Assembly: GCA_027486585.1 (NCBI GenBank)
Contig: JAIXOU010000139.1
Span: 1 to 64,000, forward strand
Reading direction: 5' to 3'
Length of the DNA: 64,000 nucleotides
From: Verrucomicrobiaceae bacterium
GTDB lineage: Bacteria; Verrucomicrobiota; Verrucomicrobiia; Verrucomicrobiales; Verrucomicrobiaceae
This document shows, one piece after another, positions 18,496-27,983 of this stretch; positions within the stretch are counted from its first letter, which is position 1; each line of letters starts with the position of its first letter. The notes under the pieces were generated by a model. It saw only the letters and a program-made list of their open reading frames with translations, was not told where the DNA came from and ran no database searches. Position numbers and translations under genes: made by a program.

Positions 18496-18563
18496 AGACT
18501 GATATGTGGCGAGTCAGAAAGAGGACTCAAGAACGAGTTGATCTAGTCGCCGCATTTTCTCAT

Positions 18564-19985
18564 TCATCGCCATTCTTTGAGGCGCTCAGGGAACGGGCAG
18601 GTGGCACAGGCGCTATCGTCTTCCAAGCAAAAATCTTCATACAATTGCAGCAGTCCCTGCTGGTGGTGGAGTTTCTTTTGGAACTGGGCGCTGTGCGGGT
18701 GATCACCAAAAAGCCGTAAGGCTGCACGGCGCAGTTTTTGGTTATCTAACATGGCTGGCAGTTCTAAATACTCAGCCCAAAGGCGGGTGCGTTCCGGCAT
18801 GAGTAATGGATAAACCACGTTGGCTAGCATTTCTTGGACACGGCTTTCGCCAATGAGGCTAATAGGCTTGGCCGCAGCCTCGGCCACAAGTGTGTAGTGG
18901 GTGGCCCAGTAATCATGACGAAGCGCAAGGAGCGCGGCCTTCCAGCTAGGTTGGCTCCAGCGGCTGGCCTCCATCAGCGGTCCTGCGATGCTGTCCCAGA
19001 TGCCGAGCATCGCGGTTAGAGCGCCGAGTCGGCGTTGGGGATGGTTTCCTGGTCGTGTCGCTGCGAGCTTCCAATGCGGGAGCTGGGCCGTGGTAAGCCA
19101 ACGCTGGCAGTCGTCTCGCAGGCGCCACCAGTCTTGCCAAAGCTGGCGCAGGTAGTGGCGGGTCGCTGGCTGAGTGTCCTCAAAGTGGATATTTTCCATG
19201 AAGCCGCTGATGCCAAAGAGTAGCGCTTCCCGTTCTGAATGGGGGCGCTTTTTCAGCAGTTTTACTGGCTGGCGCTGGCACATCAGGAGGAAAGCTTGCT
19301 GGTTGTTTCGGTAGCCAAGTGTCTGAGCTAGGGCCTGGTAAATGGCCTGCTCTCGGCCATGGGCGACGACCGCGCGGTGCAGTCGTTTTGACTTTCGCTC
19401 CAATCGATACTGGGCGGCTGACTCCAGGATGGACTCAATTCGGCTATCTTCCATTTCGCGCAGCGGTGTGGAGCATCTTCCGAGCTTTGCTGCTGCTTGG
19501 CTTCGGTTCGGCCTAGCATCTTGCGCTAGCATCGTGGTGCTAATCTGGATCTGAGTGACTTCTTTGTGCTCAACTGTCCGAGTGAAGAAACGCTGCTCGG
19601 GTGCCTGCAAAAAAACATGCAGAACCACTCGGCGATACTCTGGATTAGCCCCATGGCAATGGCGCTCCCAGTCACGCGCGTCAGGGTCCAGTTCGATTTC
19701 CCCATGCTCCTGCCTGCCATCAATCTCTACGGTGCAGTCCATGAAGTCAGGACCAGCCCCGGAGTTCCAGATGCCAAAGTCGATGATCTTGACGGGTTTA
19801 CCATCATTGCTGCTGAATTCACGTCCAAAATCACCGGCAAACCAAAGGCTTTGCAGGTCGAGTTCGCTCAAGCTTTCTGGCAGTTTGAATTCAGGCGATG
19901 GCTCTTCGATGCCAGAAAAAATGGCATCACGAAAACGTGCATAGCGGTCCGCAAGGGGAAGAGGTGTGAGCGTACTCATACCCAT
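18564..19985 (-). CDS. DUF2851 family protein
   Basis: 473 aa. Family features at the N-terminus: LDLQSLWFAGDFG, then DFGIWNSGAGPDFMDCTVEIDG, GEIELDPDARDWERH and RRVVLHVFLQ, the phrase order seen in DUF2851. The middle and C-terminal parts are helical and Trp/Arg/Gln-rich, and the protein ends CATCPFPERLKEW. The beginning of the fold resembles nuclease-like proteins with an Asp/Glu pair (GPDF..EIELD), but no activity is established. No signal peptide. An alternative start two codons later is possible. Transcribed after the alpha-E gene and before the glycosylase gene. Confidence 0.85.
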   Translation of the reverse strand: MGMSTLTPLPLADRYARFRDAIFSGIEEPSPEFKLPESLSELDLQSLWFAGDFGREFSSNDGKPVKIIDFGIWNSGAGPDFMDCTVEIDGRQEHGEIELDPDARDWERHCHGANPEYRRVVLHVFLQAPEQRFFTRTVEHKEVTQIQISTTMLAQDARPNRSQAAAKLGRCSTPLREMEDSRIESILESAAQYRLERKSKRLHRAVVAHGREQAIYQALAQTLGYRNNQQAFLLMCQRQPVKLLKKRPHSEREALLFGISGFMENIHFEDTQPATRHYLRQLWQDWWRLRDDCQRWLTTAQLPHWKLAATRPGNHPQRRLGALTAMLGIWDSIAGPLMEASRWSQPSWKAALLALRHDYWATHYTLVAEAAAKPISLIGESRVQEMLANVVYPLLMPERTRLWAEYLELPAMLDNQKLRRAALRLFGDHPHSAQFQKKLHHQQGLLQLYEDFCLEDDSACATCPFPERLKEWR

Positions 19986-20056
19986 TCTGTAAACGGAAAT
20001 CCGTGAGGCATCAACTTGGGGGCATTACTAATGAAGAACTCTAATTGGGCGATAAC

Positions 20057-20089
20057 TGAGACCATCCTTCTCTGAGCAAGAAGGTCTCA
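20057..20089 (-). terminator. Imperfect hairpin downstream of the alpha-E gene
   Basis: TGAGA (20057-20061) and TCTCA (20085-20089) pair, and CCTTCT with AGAAGG pair inside, with an asymmetric internal loop between the two stems. It lies just after the stop of the alpha-E gene on the minus strand. No T-run follows, so it may be an mRNA 3'-end or processing hairpin and not a true Rho-independent terminator. Confidence 0.35.
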
Positions 20090-20103
20090 TGACCCGCTTG
20101 CTG

Positions 20104-21177
20104 CTACTGCTGTTGTTGTTCCTGCTGCTGCTGAAAGCGGATTTCTGCCTGTAAATCCACTGGGGGATGATACATGTAGTTCGTATAAAGATGGGCTCCG
20201 ATGGAGGCAATCTCAACCTGAGATGCGTCGAGAAACTCGTGAAGACCATTGTCGAAGATGGATTGCACGTCCACTTTGGAGAGACGGCTCAGGAAGGCTT
20301 CAAATCGTTGGATAGGCTCAGCATTGACCGCAGCTGTTGGATCGCCTTCGGTGATTAGCTGAATGTATTCGTTCATCTGCTCAGCACAGAATTTCATGGA
20401 ACGTGGGAAGCTGTCATCAAAGATGAGAAACTCGACGACCTTTTTAAAGAGCACGTCGGCTACGTAGTAGCGGCGATAAGGTTCTACCGCACTGGCAGAT
20501 CTCAAGACCGCATGCCACTGAGCGGTATCGACCGCCCCGCCCACATCTGAAGCCTTCGGCAGAAGGATGTGGTATTTAATATCGAGCAGACGCGTGATCT
20601 GATCGGCGCGCTCAAGGTATTTGCCAAATTGAATGAACTCAAAGCCTTCGACCCGTGAAAAAGTACTCACGGTGATGCCCTGGAAGAGATGGGAGAAGCG
20701 CTTGATCTGATCGTAAAAGGCGCTGGCTCCTTCAGCCCAGATCTTTTTGGCATCGGCCCCTTGGATGAAGTGGTAAGCGTCATTGAGCACCTCCCACATC
20801 TCACTGGAAATTTGATCCCGTACTTGCCGTGCATTTTCACGGGCATTCGAAATACAAGAGATCAGCGAATTGGGATTCTCTAGTCGGAAGGTGAGAAAGT
20901 CAGTGGCGCTTTCATTGTCGGCAGATTCATAAAGTTTGAAGAACTGCTCTTCATCGCCTGAAGAACGCAGCACGGGGAGCCAATGTTCTTTGAGCGTCTC
21001 GGCGCTGACCTGGCCAAAATCGAGCAGGATCTGTAAGTTGACATCGATGAGACGTGCTTGGTTTTCAGCGCGTTCAAGGTAGCGGCTCATCCAGTAAAGG
21101 CTGCCGGCTACTCGGGAAAGCATGACATTGGCCTGTTTTGACCGGGCGACTTCTTCGCGGGCGGTGGTGGTGGACAT
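20104..21177 (-). CDS. Alpha-E domain protein (DUF403)
   Basis: 357 aa, all helical, with the family signature near the start: MLSRVAGSLYWMSRYLERAEN (LSRVA..LYWM.RY.ERAE). The domain spans almost the whole protein; the tail is Gln-rich. DUF403 proteins are nearly always paired with a circularly permuted ATP-grasp protein, as here, and often a transglutaminase-like protease, which is absent. The pair is suspected of peptide or amide synthesis and breakdown, but the substrate is unknown. The ATP-grasp gene lies 52 bases upstream on the same strand. Confidence 0.92.
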   Translation of the reverse strand: MSTTTAREEVARSKQANVMLSRVAGSLYWMSRYLERAENQARLIDVNLQILLDFGQVSAETLKEHWLPVLRSSGDEEQFFKLYESADNESATDFLTFRLENPNSLISCISNARENARQVRDQISSEMWEVLNDAYHFIQGADAKKIWAEGASAFYDQIKRFSHLFQGITVSTFSRVEGFEFIQFGKYLERADQITRLLDIKYHILLPKASDVGGAVDTAQWHAVLRSASAVEPYRRYYVADVLFKKVVEFLIFDDSFPRSMKFCAEQMNEYIQLITEGDPTAAVNAEPIQRFEAFLSRLSKVDVQSIFDNGLHEFLDASQVEIASIGAHLYTNYMYHPPVDLQAEIRFQQQQEQQQQ

Positions 21178-21229
21178 GATGGGAAGGGGTAAGGTGAAAG
21201 GTGTGGGAAAGGGGAACAGTCTGAGCGGA

Positions 21230-22672
21230 TTACTTTTTCAGAACCCAAGTATCTTTTGATCCACCACCTTGAGAGCTATTGACCACGAGGCTGCCTTTTC
21301 TCAGCGCCACGCGGGTGAGGCCCCCTGGTGTGACGACGGTTTTTTCTCCACAGAGGATGTAGGGTCGGAGATCGACATGGCGACCGCCAAAATCGTCTCC
21401 AGTCCAGGTCGGATGACGACTAAGCGAGATCGGATGCTGGGCGATGAAGTTACGTGGGTTATCTTCAATCAACTTGCGGAACTCTTCGATCTCGGCCTTT
21501 GCAGCCCATGGCCCCATCAACATGCCGTAGCCACCTGCTTCGTTCGCGGATTTAACGACGAGCTTGTTGAGGTTCTCTAAGATGAAAGTGCAGTCTGATG
21601 GCTCAGACGCCAGGAAGGTGTCCACATTCGGCAAAATGGGTTCTTCACCGAGGTAATACTTGATCATCTTGGGCACGAAGTAATAGACGACTTTGTCATC
21701 GGCCACCCCTGTTCCGATGGAGTTGGCGAGGCTGACATTGCCTGCTCGGTAGGCGTTGACTAAACCTGGAACACCGAGCAACGAGTCGGCTCGAAATACA
21801 GATGGATCCAGGAAGTCATCGTCAATTCTGCGGTAGATGACATCCACTTTAACCAGACCAGATGTGGTGCGCATGTAAACTTTAAAGTCACGAACGACTA
21901 GGTCACGTCCTTCGACAATTGGAATGCCCATTTGTCTAGCCAGGAAGGCATGCTCAAAATAGGCGCTATTATAAACACCTGGAGTCAAGAGCACAGCATT
22001 GGGCGCATTATTGCCGTTGAACTTGGCCGGAGCGCAGTATTGAAGTACCTTGAGAAGTTCAGCGGGATATTCATCTACCGGATGAACGCCGCTGGCCTGG
22101 AAGAGTTCAGGGAAAGTGCGCTTGAGAGCATTACGGTTTTCCAGCATGTAGCTGGCACCGGATGGGCAGCGAAGATTGTCTTCCAGAACCAGGTATCGGC
22201 CCTCATGATCACGAATTAAATCACTGCCGCAGATGTGCACATAAATATCCTTGGGCACCTCACAATTCATGAATTCGCGGCGAAAATGTTTCGCGCTCAG
22301 CAAGTATTGGGGCGGGATGACACGATCTTTGATGATTTTTTGCTCGTGATAAATGTCATGGAGAAAAAGATTCAGGGCCGTGATGCGCTGAATGAGGCCT
22401 TTTTCCACCACATCCCATTCCTCAGCAGAAATCACACGCGGAACGCAATCAAAGGGGAAAATCCGCTCAGTTCCCTGGTCGTCATTATAAACCGTGAAGG
22501 TCACCCCTCCACGCATGAAGGCGTTTTCCACCGCTGTTTGTTTGTTACTGAACTCGGCAGCCGAGACCGCATTCAGGGCGTCGCTAACACCTTGATAATG
22601 TGGGCGTGGAGTGCCGTTACTAGTGAACATCTCATCAAAGAAGTTCTCCGTTTGGTAGTTGTCGAAAAGCAT
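21230..22672 (-). CDS. Circularly permuted type 2 ATP-grasp protein
   Basis: 480 aa, matching the DUF404/DUF407 region: [18 protein letters not shown] near the N-terminus, [43 protein letters not shown] (family motif) and the C-terminal [15 protein letters not shown], a glycine-rich ATP-binding part. Members are thought to form an amide or peptide bond using ATP, with the alpha-E protein as partner. First gene of the minus-strand series. The upstream 336-bp gap to the divergent carbamoyltransferase presumably holds its promoter. Confidence 0.93.
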   Translation of the reverse strand: MLFDNYQTENFFDEMFTSNGTPRPHYQGVSDALNAVSAAEFSNKQTAVENAFMRGGVTFTVYNDDQGTERIFPFDCVPRVISAEEWDVVEKGLIQRITALNLFLHDIYHEQKIIKDRVIPPQYLLSAKHFRREFMNCEVPKDIYVHICGSDLIRDHEGRYLVLEDNLRCPSGASYMLENRNALKRTFPELFQASGVHPVDEYPAELLKVLQYCAPAKFNGNNAPNAVLLTPGVYNSAYFEHAFLARQMGIPIVEGRDLVVRDFKVYMRTTSGLVKVDVIYRRIDDDFLDPSVFRADSLLGVPGLVNAYRAGNVSLANSIGTGVADDKVVYYFVPKMIKYYLGEEPILPNVDTFLASEPSDCTFILENLNKLVVKSANEAGGYGMLMGPWAAKAEIEEFRKLIEDNPRNFIAQHPISLSRHPTWTGDDFGGRHVDLRPYILCGEKTVVTPGGLTRVALRKGSLVVNSSQGGGSKDTWVLKK

Positions 22673-23009
22673 AAGGTTGGTGCCCGTTGGTTGGACTTAA
22701 GGTTAAAATAGCAGGACTAAGGCCAAGATTGCGAGATGCTTTCAGCTCCGGCAAATGAGCGCAAGAATTGGGCGTCGGACACCTGCTTTACTTCGCATTT
22801 TTGAGATCCTCAGGTTTGTCCAGAGGTTCTCCAGTCTGTCAAACGATAACATTGCCCCATGACTTTGTGCTTTGCGCTTAGTATGAGGATGCTACAATCG
22901 TCGCCCTTTTCCCAATTAAATGGGTCAATTATCCTCTGCCAACAAATCCATGGAGCCTCTTTCGAGATGGCGACCAATGGCGGCAGCGTGCCAGAAATAA
23001 TCCTCAATC
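22673..23009. promoter_or_regulatory. Divergent intergenic region
   Basis: About 340 bases between two outward-facing genes, so promoters for both should lie here. TACAAT at 22893-22898 with TTTGCG 16 bases before it could be a weak plus-strand promoter. No binding-site repeat or RNA was seen. Confidence 0.4.
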
Positions 23010-24758
23010 ATGATCATTCTCGGTCTCAATGCCTATCACGGTGATTCAGCGGCAGCGCTGATCAAAGATGGAAAGCTCATCGCCGCTGTGGAAGAGGAGC
23101 GATTCCGCCGCATCAAGCACTGGTCAGGCATGCCTACGGAGTCCATCCGCTGGTGCCTCCAGGATGCTGGACTGAAGCTCAGTGATGTCGATCACATCGC
23201 CATCAATCGGAATCCCAAGGTAAACAACCTGCGCCGTGCGATGTATGTTCTGCGCAAGCGTCCGAGCCTGCAATTGATCCTAAAGCGCTTTAGCAATATC
23301 CGCCGAGCAGCCTCCTACGAAGATCAGGTCAGCAGTGCCTTTCCCGGCGAGAAGCTGCGCGCGCAGGTCCACCATGTAGAGCATCATTTGGCACACCTTG
23401 CGTCAAGTTATCTGGTGTCTGGTTTTAATGAAGCCGTTTGTTTGTCAGTCGATGGTTTTGGCGACTTCGCCAGCAGTGCCTGGGGCCTGGGGAAGGGGAG
23501 TGACATCAATATTGATGGTCGCGTCTATTTCCCTCACTCACTGGGTGTTTTTTATTCAGTGATTACCCAATTCATCGGCTATCCCTATTATGGCGATGAA
23601 TACAAGGTCATGGGGCTGGCCCCTTATGGTGAGCCTAAGTATCTCAAGCAAATGCGCGAGATCGTGCAGGTGCAAAGCGATGGCACCTTTAAGCTCAATT
23701 TAGATTACTTCCGTCATCACAACGAAGATGTGCATTACACTTGGGACAATTGCAGTCCTGAAGTCGGGACTCTCTATCGGAAAGAGCCTATGGAGGCCCT
23801 CTTCGGCCCGCAGCGTGAAAAGGGTGCAGAGTTGGAACAAAAACATCGCGACATCGCCCGCAGCGCGCAGGCGATGTATGAGGAGGCTTTCTTTGCCATG
23901 TTGCAGTCCTTGCATGCCAAGTATCAATGTTCTGATCTGGCTCTGTCTGGCGGCTGTGCCATGAACTCCGTGGCCAATGGCAAGGTTTATTTAAACTCAC
24001 CCTTTAAGCGCATGTATCTCCCCGCTTCGGCTGGAGATGCTGGCGGTGCGATTGGTTCTGCCTTTGTCGTTGCACATCAGATCGACAAATCATCCAAGCC
24101 CTTCGTCATGGATCATGCCTATGTAGGACCTCAATCGACGGATGCTGAAATCAAAGCACTGCTGGAATCTCGCAATGCTGACATTCAGGCTGAAGGCTGC
24201 ACGGTACGCCACTTTGAAGATGAAGGCCAGCTTTGTCAGGCTACAGCAACCGCGATCACGGAAGGTAAAGTCATTGGCTGGTTCCAAGGTCGTATGGAGT
24301 GGGGTCCCCGCGCACTCGGGAATCGCAGTATTCTCGGTGATCCACGCAGGGCCGACATGAAGGACATCCTTAATCTCAAGATCAAGCGCCGTGAATCCTT
24401 TCGGCCCTTTGCGCCTAGCATCCTGCGTGAGGATGTCAGCGAGTGGTTTGAGCAGGATGACGATGTGCCCTTCATGATGGAAGTCTTCCAAGTGCGCGAA
24501 GACAAACGTCCTCAAATACCTGCTACCACGCATGTCGATGGCTCAGGTCGTCTGCAAACGGTCCATCGGGAGACCAATCCGCGTTATCATCGCTTGATCA
24601 GCGAGTACAAAGCCATCACCGGGGTGCCGATTGTTCTCAATACCAGCTTTAACGAAAACGAACCCGTCGTCTGCAAACCCCAAGAAGCGCTCGATTGCTT
24701 CCTGCGAACGAAGATGGACGTGCTTGTTCTCAATGATTGGATGGTTCGCAGAGGATGA
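23010..24758 (+). CDS. NodU/CmcH-family carbamoyltransferase
   Basis: 582 aa. The N-terminal kinase-like domain shows GLNAYHGDSAAALI and EEERFRRIKHW; HHLAHLASSY (about 123-132) and SGGCAMNSVANG follow. The C-terminal Sua5-like part has GRMEWGPRALGNRSIL and KRRESFRPFAPS, all typical of O-carbamoyltransferases that use carbamoyl phosphate and ATP to carbamoylate a hydroxyl, here most likely a sugar of the surface glycan or its precursor. It opens the polysaccharide locus and is complete. Confidence 0.93.
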   Translation: MIILGLNAYHGDSAAALIKDGKLIAAVEEERFRRIKHWSGMPTESIRWCLQDAGLKLSDVDHIAINRNPKVNNLRRAMYVLRKRPSLQLILKRFSNIRRAASYEDQVSSAFPGEKLRAQVHHVEHHLAHLASSYLVSGFNEAVCLSVDGFGDFASSAWGLGKGSDINIDGRVYFPHSLGVFYSVITQFIGYPYYGDEYKVMGLAPYGEPKYLKQMREIVQVQSDGTFKLNLDYFRHHNEDVHYTWDNCSPEVGTLYRKEPMEALFGPQREKGAELEQKHRDIARSAQAMYEEAFFAMLQSLHAKYQCSDLALSGGCAMNSVANGKVYLNSPFKRMYLPASAGDAGGAIGSAFVVAHQIDKSSKPFVMDHAYVGPQSTDAEIKALLESRNADIQAEGCTVRHFEDEGQLCQATATAITEGKVIGWFQGRMEWGPRALGNRSILGDPRRADMKDILNLKIKRRESFRPFAPSILREDVSEWFEQDDDVPFMMEVFQVREDKRPQIPATTHVDGSGRLQTVHRETNPRYHRLISEYKAITGVPIVLNTSFNENEPVVCKPQEALDCFLRTKMDVLVLNDWMVRRG

Positions 24759-25101
24759 CCCACAGATTTCAGAGAGAGGATCCGCAGATTTCACAGATCA
24801 CGCAGATTACTTTTAGATGATGTTGAAGGGCTGCCTGTTATTTCTACACAAGTTCATCCCTCTAAATCTTTGAAATCTGAGCAATCGGTGGACCCAAGAA
24901 CCTATGCCAGGTGCTTGGTTATCTCAAAGGCACTGGCTTCCAAACGGGCCTTTTTCTCAGCTTCGGTACTCCCAGTCTCTTTCAAAAACGCTTCGTTCAT
25001 TCCTCCAAATGGCTTCCCGAAGCCGCCACCGAAAATCCGTCCTAATAATCTGAGTCATCTGTAAAATCGGTGAATAAATCGTCTGAACGTCATCCGTGGA
25101 C
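24759..25101. repeat. Intergenic region with short CAGATTTCA repeats
   Basis: CAGATTTCA occurs at 24763-24771 and 24785-24793, related CAGATT copies follow near 24803, and an inverted copy TGAAATCTG lies at 24871-24879; AATCTGAGTCATCTG near 25047 looks like a further degenerate copy. A minus-strand frame of 32 codons (ATG 25000 to TAG 24902) is rich in Lys, Glu and Ala, but too short to claim as a gene. No promoter for rmlA was identified with confidence. Confidence 0.5.
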
Positions 25102-25974
25102 ATGAAGGGTATTGTCTTAGCAGGAGGTGCTGGCTCTCGCTTGTATCCATTGACGCAAGTCGCAAGCAAGCAACTTCAGCCTGTTTACGATAAGCCCATG
25201 GTCTATTATCCGCTGACCGTTTTAATTGCTGCGGGTATCAGTCAGATTTGTTTGATATCGACCCCTCATGACCTGCCAAGATTTCAGCAACTGCTCGGTG
25301 ACGGTAATCAGTGGGGCATCTCCATCGAGTATCGTGAGCAAGAGCGCCCAGCGGGTATTGCACAGGCTTTTTTGATCGCCGAATCCTTCATTGGAAATGA
25401 CAACGTTACTTTGATTTTAGGTGATAACATTTTTCTAGGAGGTGACGCTTTTCCGCGAGCCCTCTCTGAGTTTCGCAGCGGCGCGTCCATCTTCGCCTAT
25501 CACGTCAATGATCCCCAACGCTACGGTGTAGTGGAGTTTGATGCTCAGGGGCAGGCGATCTCTCTGGAGGAAAAACCCACTCAACCTCGCAGCAATTTTG
25601 CCGTTCCGGGCGTCTATCTTTACGATAACGAAGTGGTCGAGATGGCAAGACAATTGAAGCCTTCGATCCGAGGAGAGTTAGAGATCACTGACATCAATAA
25701 GGACTATCTTAATCGTGGGAAATTACGCGTCATTCGCATGAGTCGCGGAAGCGTTTGGTTAGATTCCGGCACAAGCAGCAGCCTGCATGATGCCTCAGCT
25801 TATGTTCAGACGATTGAAAAGCGACAGGGGGTGAAATTAGGTTGTCCCGAGGAGGCGGCTTTGCATCGGGGATTCATGACCCCTCAGCAGTTTGTCAGCT
25901 TGGTCAACACCATGCCTTGCTGTGAATATCGCGACTATCTTCAGTCCATTTCAGGCAGTCAGTTCTTTGGTTAA
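25102..25974 (+). CDS. rmlA: Glucose-1-phosphate thymidylyltransferase
   Basis: First step of dTDP-rhamnose synthesis: dTTP + glucose-1-phosphate to dTDP-glucose. The start MKGIVLAGGAGSRLYPLT has the nucleotide-binding loop, and DPQRYGVVEFD, EEKPTQPRSNFAVPGVYLYD and RGSVWLDSGTSSSL are the usual RmlA motifs. 290 aa is the normal size. ATG 25102 gives the canonical N-terminus; an in-frame GTG at 25096 adds two residues. The reductase-like gene follows 22 bases later. Confidence 0.95.
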   Translation: MKGIVLAGGAGSRLYPLTQVASKQLQPVYDKPMVYYPLTVLIAAGISQICLISTPHDLPRFQQLLGDGNQWGISIEYREQERPAGIAQAFLIAESFIGNDNVTLILGDNIFLGGDAFPRALSEFRSGASIFAYHVNDPQRYGVVEFDAQGQAISLEEKPTQPRSNFAVPGVYLYDNEVVEMARQLKPSIRGELEITDINKDYLNRGKLRVIRMSRGSVWLDSGTSSSLHDASAYVQTIEKRQGVKLGCPEEAALHRGFMTPQQFVSLVNTMPCCEYRDYLQSISGSQFFG

Positions 25975-25996
25975 GTTTGAGTTTGGCGCATTGATC

Positions 25997-26947
25997 ATGG
26001 TTATCTTAATTGGCGGCAGCGGATACATGGGTAGCGCATTTGCGGCTGAGTTACATAAGCGGCAGATCCCTCACCAAATAGTATCTAGATGCACGACAGA
26101 CTACACTAACTTTGAATCGTTGTGCCGATTGCTGGAAAAAGCGAAGCCCTCATTCCTGATCAATGCCGCTGGAGCTGTCGGTAAACCGAATGTGGATGCT
26201 TGTGAGCTAGCTCGCTCAGAAGCCGTTCTTGGCAATGTTGTGTTACCTCAACTTATCTCCAACGCTTGTGACATCAGTGGGGTTCCATGGGCTCAAGTAT
26301 CTTCAGGATGTATTTATTCAGGAGCGAAAATTCTGAGTGACGGAAAGGTCCGCATCGAAAAAGACTTAACGCTGCCCCATGTTCGCCAAATTGTAGATGA
26401 TTCTCCAAGTTCAGTGCTCGGATATAGCGAAGATGATAGCCCTAATTTTTCTTTTCGTGAATCACCCTGTAGCTTTTACAGTGGAACAAAAGCCCTGGGC
26501 GAAGAGGTTATCTCAAAGGCTAAGCAAACTTATATTTGGAGGCTGAGAATACCTTTCGATGAGTATGATAATGATCGCAATTATCTTACCAAACTTCAGC
26601 GCTATGATCGTGTCTATGACAACGTGAATTCAATTTCTCATCGTCAAGATTTTGTGCACGCTTGTTTGGATCTTTGGGTGAGTGGTGCAAATTTTGGGAC
26701 TTATAATGTCACGAATCCTGGATTCGTGACTTCAAGGCAAGTGGTGGAAATGATTCAAAGAAACTTCAAGGTCAGGCGTGCTTTTAAGTTTTGGAAAGAT
26801 GATGAAGAGTTTTATCGGCTCGCCGCCAGCGCTCCTCGTTCAAATTGCGTTTTGGACACGACAAAATTATTGGCCACAGGCGTGAAGATGCGGCCTGTTG
26901 AAGAGGCCATGGAAGAATCTCTTCTGCGATGGAGCTCTGCCGTATGA
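25997..26947 (+). CDS. Bifunctional 3,5-epimerase/4-reductase-like protein (UER1/NRS-ER type)
   Basis: 316 aa, extended SDR fold: GGSGYMG at 6-12 and the catalytic Tyr161-x3-Lys165 pair (SFYSGTKA). Other segments follow the plant UER1/NRS-ER domain and not ordinary RmlD: NAAGAVGKPNVDACE (56-70), SSGCIYSG, EDDSPNF before the Tyr, RLRIPF..YDNDRNYLTKL (182-200), YNVTNPGFVT (236-245) and APRSN (280-283). These enzymes epimerise and reduce 4-keto-6-deoxyglucose nucleotides to L-rhamnose. Placed between rmlA and rmlB with no rmlC or rmlD in the window, it probably replaces both. The start is ATG 25997; an earlier in-frame start lies inside rmlA. It overlaps rmlB by ATGA. The function is inference from memory of plant sequences; a search was not possible. 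Confidence 0.8.
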   Translation: MVILIGGSGYMGSAFAAELHKRQIPHQIVSRCTTDYTNFESLCRLLEKAKPSFLINAAGAVGKPNVDACELARSEAVLGNVVLPQLISNACDISGVPWAQVSSGCIYSGAKILSDGKVRIEKDLTLPHVRQIVDDSPSSVLGYSEDDSPNFSFRESPCSFYSGTKALGEEVISKAKQTYIWRLRIPFDEYDNDRNYLTKLQRYDRVYDNVNSISHRQDFVHACLDLWVSGANFGTYNVTNPGFVTSRQVVEMIQRNFKVRRAFKFWKDDEEFYRLAASAPRSNCVLDTTKLLATGVKMRPVEEAMEESLLRWSSAV

Positions 26948-27972
26948 TCACACATCCAATGAATCTTTTGATCACAGGCGGCGGCGGTTTTATTGGTTCG
27001 AATCTTATCCGTCATATCATCGACAAGCCTGAAGTCGGTCAGCTGATCAATCTCGATGCCCTTACCTATGCGGGTCATCTGGAGAACCTCGAAGGCATCC
27101 ACGGCAAGCATCCGCGCTACATCTTTGAAAAAGTCGATCTACGAGAAAAATCCGAAGTCCTGCGAGTGATTCATCAGCACGACATCACCCACGTCATGCA
27201 TCTGGCGGCTGAAACGCATGTGGACCGCAGCATCGCCGGCCCAGGCGATTTCATCACCACCAACATCAATGGCACGTTTCATCTTCTCGAAGCTTGCCGC
27301 ATTCATTGGCTAGGAACAACCAAGAACCGGTTCCTCCACGTCTCAACGGATGAAGTCTATGGCTCTCTGGGTGACTCCGGCTCCTTCACTGAATCATCGC
27401 CTTACGCGCCAAACTCGCCTTATGCGGCAAGTAAGGCCGCCAGTGATATGCTTGTACGTTCTTACCATCACACGTATGGTTTGCCGACGGTCATCACGCA
27501 TTGCTCGAATAATCACGGACCTTACCAGTATCCTGAAAAGCTGATTCCTGTGGTGATCCAAAGCATTCTAGCTCGGCATGAAATCCCGGTTTATGGAGAC
27601 GGTCTTAATGTGCGAGATTGGCTGCCTGTCGATGACCATTGCGCTGCACTTTGGCTCGCTCTGAATCAGGGTAGAGCAGGGCAGACATACAATGTTGGGG
27701 GACTCAATGAAATGGCTAATCTTACGCTGGTGGAGCTTATCTGTGATCTAGTTGATGAGATGCAGCCTACGCTTGGTGGCCATTCACGCGATTTGATCAC
27801 CTTTGTGCCAGATCGCCTTGGTCATGACCGACGTTATGCCATTGATGCATCAAAAATGCTGCATGAATTAGGCTGGAAGCCTGAACGAAAACCTGAGTCC
27901 GCTCTGCGTTCTACCGTTCAATGGTACCTAGAAAATCAAGGCTGGGTTGCTTCAATTAAAGTTAGCCTCTGA
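26944..27972 (+). CDS. rmlB: dTDP-glucose 4,6-dehydratase
   Basis: Converts dTDP-glucose to dTDP-4-keto-6-deoxyglucose with bound NAD. GGGGFIGSN near the N-terminus binds NAD; HLAAETHVDRSI, STDEVYGSLG (Thr/Asp/Glu catalytic residues) and SPYAASKAASD (Tyr-x3-Lys) are the usual RmlB motifs. 342 aa is typical. ATG 26944 overlaps the upstream stop as ATGA, so coupling is likely; ATG 26959 is an alternative. Its product should feed the adjacent epimerase/reductase-like protein. Confidence 0.95.
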   Translation: MITHPMNLLITGGGGFIGSNLIRHIIDKPEVGQLINLDALTYAGHLENLEGIHGKHPRYIFEKVDLREKSEVLRVIHQHDITHVMHLAAETHVDRSIAGPGDFITTNINGTFHLLEACRIHWLGTTKNRFLHVSTDEVYGSLGDSGSFTESSPYAPNSPYAASKAASDMLVRSYHHTYGLPTVITHCSNNHGPYQYPEKLIPVVIQSILARHEIPVYGDGLNVRDWLPVDDHCAALWLALNQGRAGQTYNVGGLNEMANLTLVELICDLVDEMQPTLGGHSRDLITFVPDRLGHDRRYAIDASKMLHELGWKPERKPESALRSTVQWYLENQGWVASIKVSL

Positions 27973-27983
27973 TCCGCTTACAC

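Noticed and set aside
24902-25000. 32-codon minus-strand gene before rmlA
   Set aside because: Lys/Glu-rich text looks plausible, but GGAGG sits one base from the ATG, the frame is very short and no family is known.
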